From: an uncultured Nitrospirota bacterium
Lineage (GTDB): Bacteria; Nitrospinota; Nitrospinia; SZUA-224
NCBI GenBank assembly: GCA_913009285.1
Contig: CAJVYE010000087.1
Span: 1-5,601, forward strand
Direction of reading: 5' to 3'
DNA length: 5,601 bases
Positions 5,281 through 5,601 of the stretch are shown here, in pieces. The stretch's first letter is position 1. Each line of letters opens with the position of its first letter. Both the position numbers and the translations under genes were made by a program. The notes under the pieces were generated by a model. The model was not told where the DNA came from and did no database searches. It worked only from the letters and a program-made list of their open reading frames with translations.

Positions 5281-5514
5281 ATGAAAAGGATAAAAAATAT
5301 GAAAAAGGTATTAAAAGGTGAAGGAGGATTCACCCTGGTCGAACTCCTGATCGTGGTGATCATACTCGGCGTCCTTGCAGCGGTCGTCATCCCGCAGTTC
5401 GGTGCATCAACTCAGGAGGCGAATATGGCCGCCCTGGATTCTAATCTTGCCACAATGAGGAATGCAATCGAACTCTATGCAGCCAACATAATGGAAATTA
5501 TCCAGGTACAATAA
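5281..5514 (+). CDS. Type IV prepilin / GspG-like pseudopilin, 3' end broken by apparent frameshift and contig end
   Basis: Pilin-type structural subunit that would be processed by prepilin peptidase and assembled by the PilB/PilC pair upstream. The short basic leader ends at GEGG (13-16), followed by the class III signal FTLVELL; cleavage is expected after G16, giving N-terminal Phe and the conserved Glu at mature position 5 (E21). A hydrophobic helix follows (about 19-40). The helix continues as NLATMRNAIELYAAN, typical of GspG/PilA-like proteins. The start at 5281 has a purine-rich site (AAGGGAAAGG) upstream; ATG 5299 is an alternative giving a 10-residue leader. The present frame ends after 77 residues, too short for a pilin, with atypical final residues (IMEIIQVQ); the expected continuation is in another frame from 5487. 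The gene looks more GC-rich in its conserved helix than its neighbours, perhaps codon bias for high expression. Confidence 0.9.
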   Translation: MKRIKNMKKVLKGEGGFTLVELLIVVIILGVLAAVVIPQFGASTQEANMAALDSNLATMRNAIELYAANIMEIIQVQ

Positions 5515-5553
5515 CTCAACAAAATGGTACACCTGCCTCAGGTCCTGCTGGAG
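5487..5553 (+). other. Out-of-frame continuation of the pilin coding sequence
   Basis: Read from 5487 this encodes HNGNYPGTITQQ followed by NGTPASGPAG, with no stop before the adapter. HNGxYPG is the segment normally found right after the AIELYAA helix in this pilin family. Restoring one base near 5485-5487 (AA? CAT) would join it to the upstream frame. It is therefore part of the pilin gene, displaced by a one-base deletion. Confidence 0.85.
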
Positions 5554-5601
5554 AGATCGGAAGAGCACACGTCTGAACTCCAGTCACATTCCTTTATCTC
5601 G
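5554..5601 (+). other. Illumina TruSeq adapter with index (sequencing artefact)
   Basis: From AGATCGGAAGAGC at 5554 the sequence follows the TruSeq read-1 adapter through CTCCAGTCAC (5578-5587), then an index-like ATTCCT (5588-5593), TT and ATCTCG (5596-5601), the start of the constant part after the index. From memory the index matches TruSeq index 27. These bases should be trimmed and not annotated as genome. Confidence 0.98.

Overview
The window looks like one end of an assembled contig from an uncultivated Gram-negative bacterium with moderately AT-rich DNA. It carries part of a type IV pilus / type II secretion-like locus together with signalling genes. The intergenic repeats (TAACCCCCC/GGGGGGTTA arrays, GATTTTCGATTT tracts, short palindromes) resemble those common in Nitrospirota and Desulfobacterota-type metagenome bins. 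That placement is a low-confidence impression; no rRNA or marker gene is present. The last 48 bases are not biological: they match an Illumina TruSeq adapter with its index.

Layout, all genes on the + strand. (1) 27-1430: GAF plus HD-GYP protein, a predicted cyclic-di-GMP phosphodiesterase. Its frame is open to the left edge and a 7-bp tandem repeat (195-228) lies inside the coding region. (2) 1427-1762: single-domain STAS protein (anti-anti-sigma type). (3) 1759-3465: PilB/GspE assembly ATPase with an N-terminal MshEN-type c-di-GMP-binding region. These three genes are joined by two ATGA stop/start overlaps, so they are almost certainly co-transcribed and translationally coupled. (4) 3466-3640: repeat-packed spacer. 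(5) 3641-4843: PilC/GspF inner-membrane platform protein whose first ~45 residues are partly encoded by repeats. (6) 4844-5280: 437-bp spacer packed with hairpins and repeats and carrying two strong but apparently orphan Shine-Dalgarno sequences. (7) 5281 onward: prepilin (PilA/GspG-like), broken by an apparent one-base deletion near 5486 and then cut off by adapter at 5554.

Working model (inference): PilB powers and PilC anchors assembly of the pilin encoded downstream. The HD-GYP protein would lower c-di-GMP and the MshEN region of PilB would sense it, so one operon would hold both the eraser and the receiver of the signal, with the STAS protein as a possible phosphorylation-dependent partner switch. 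The points most worth checking are the heptamer repeat, which could switch or fuse reading frames at the start of the operon; a two-copy 'SD + ATG + hairpin' repeat; the repeat-built N-terminus of PilC; and the adapter/frameshift artefact at the right end.
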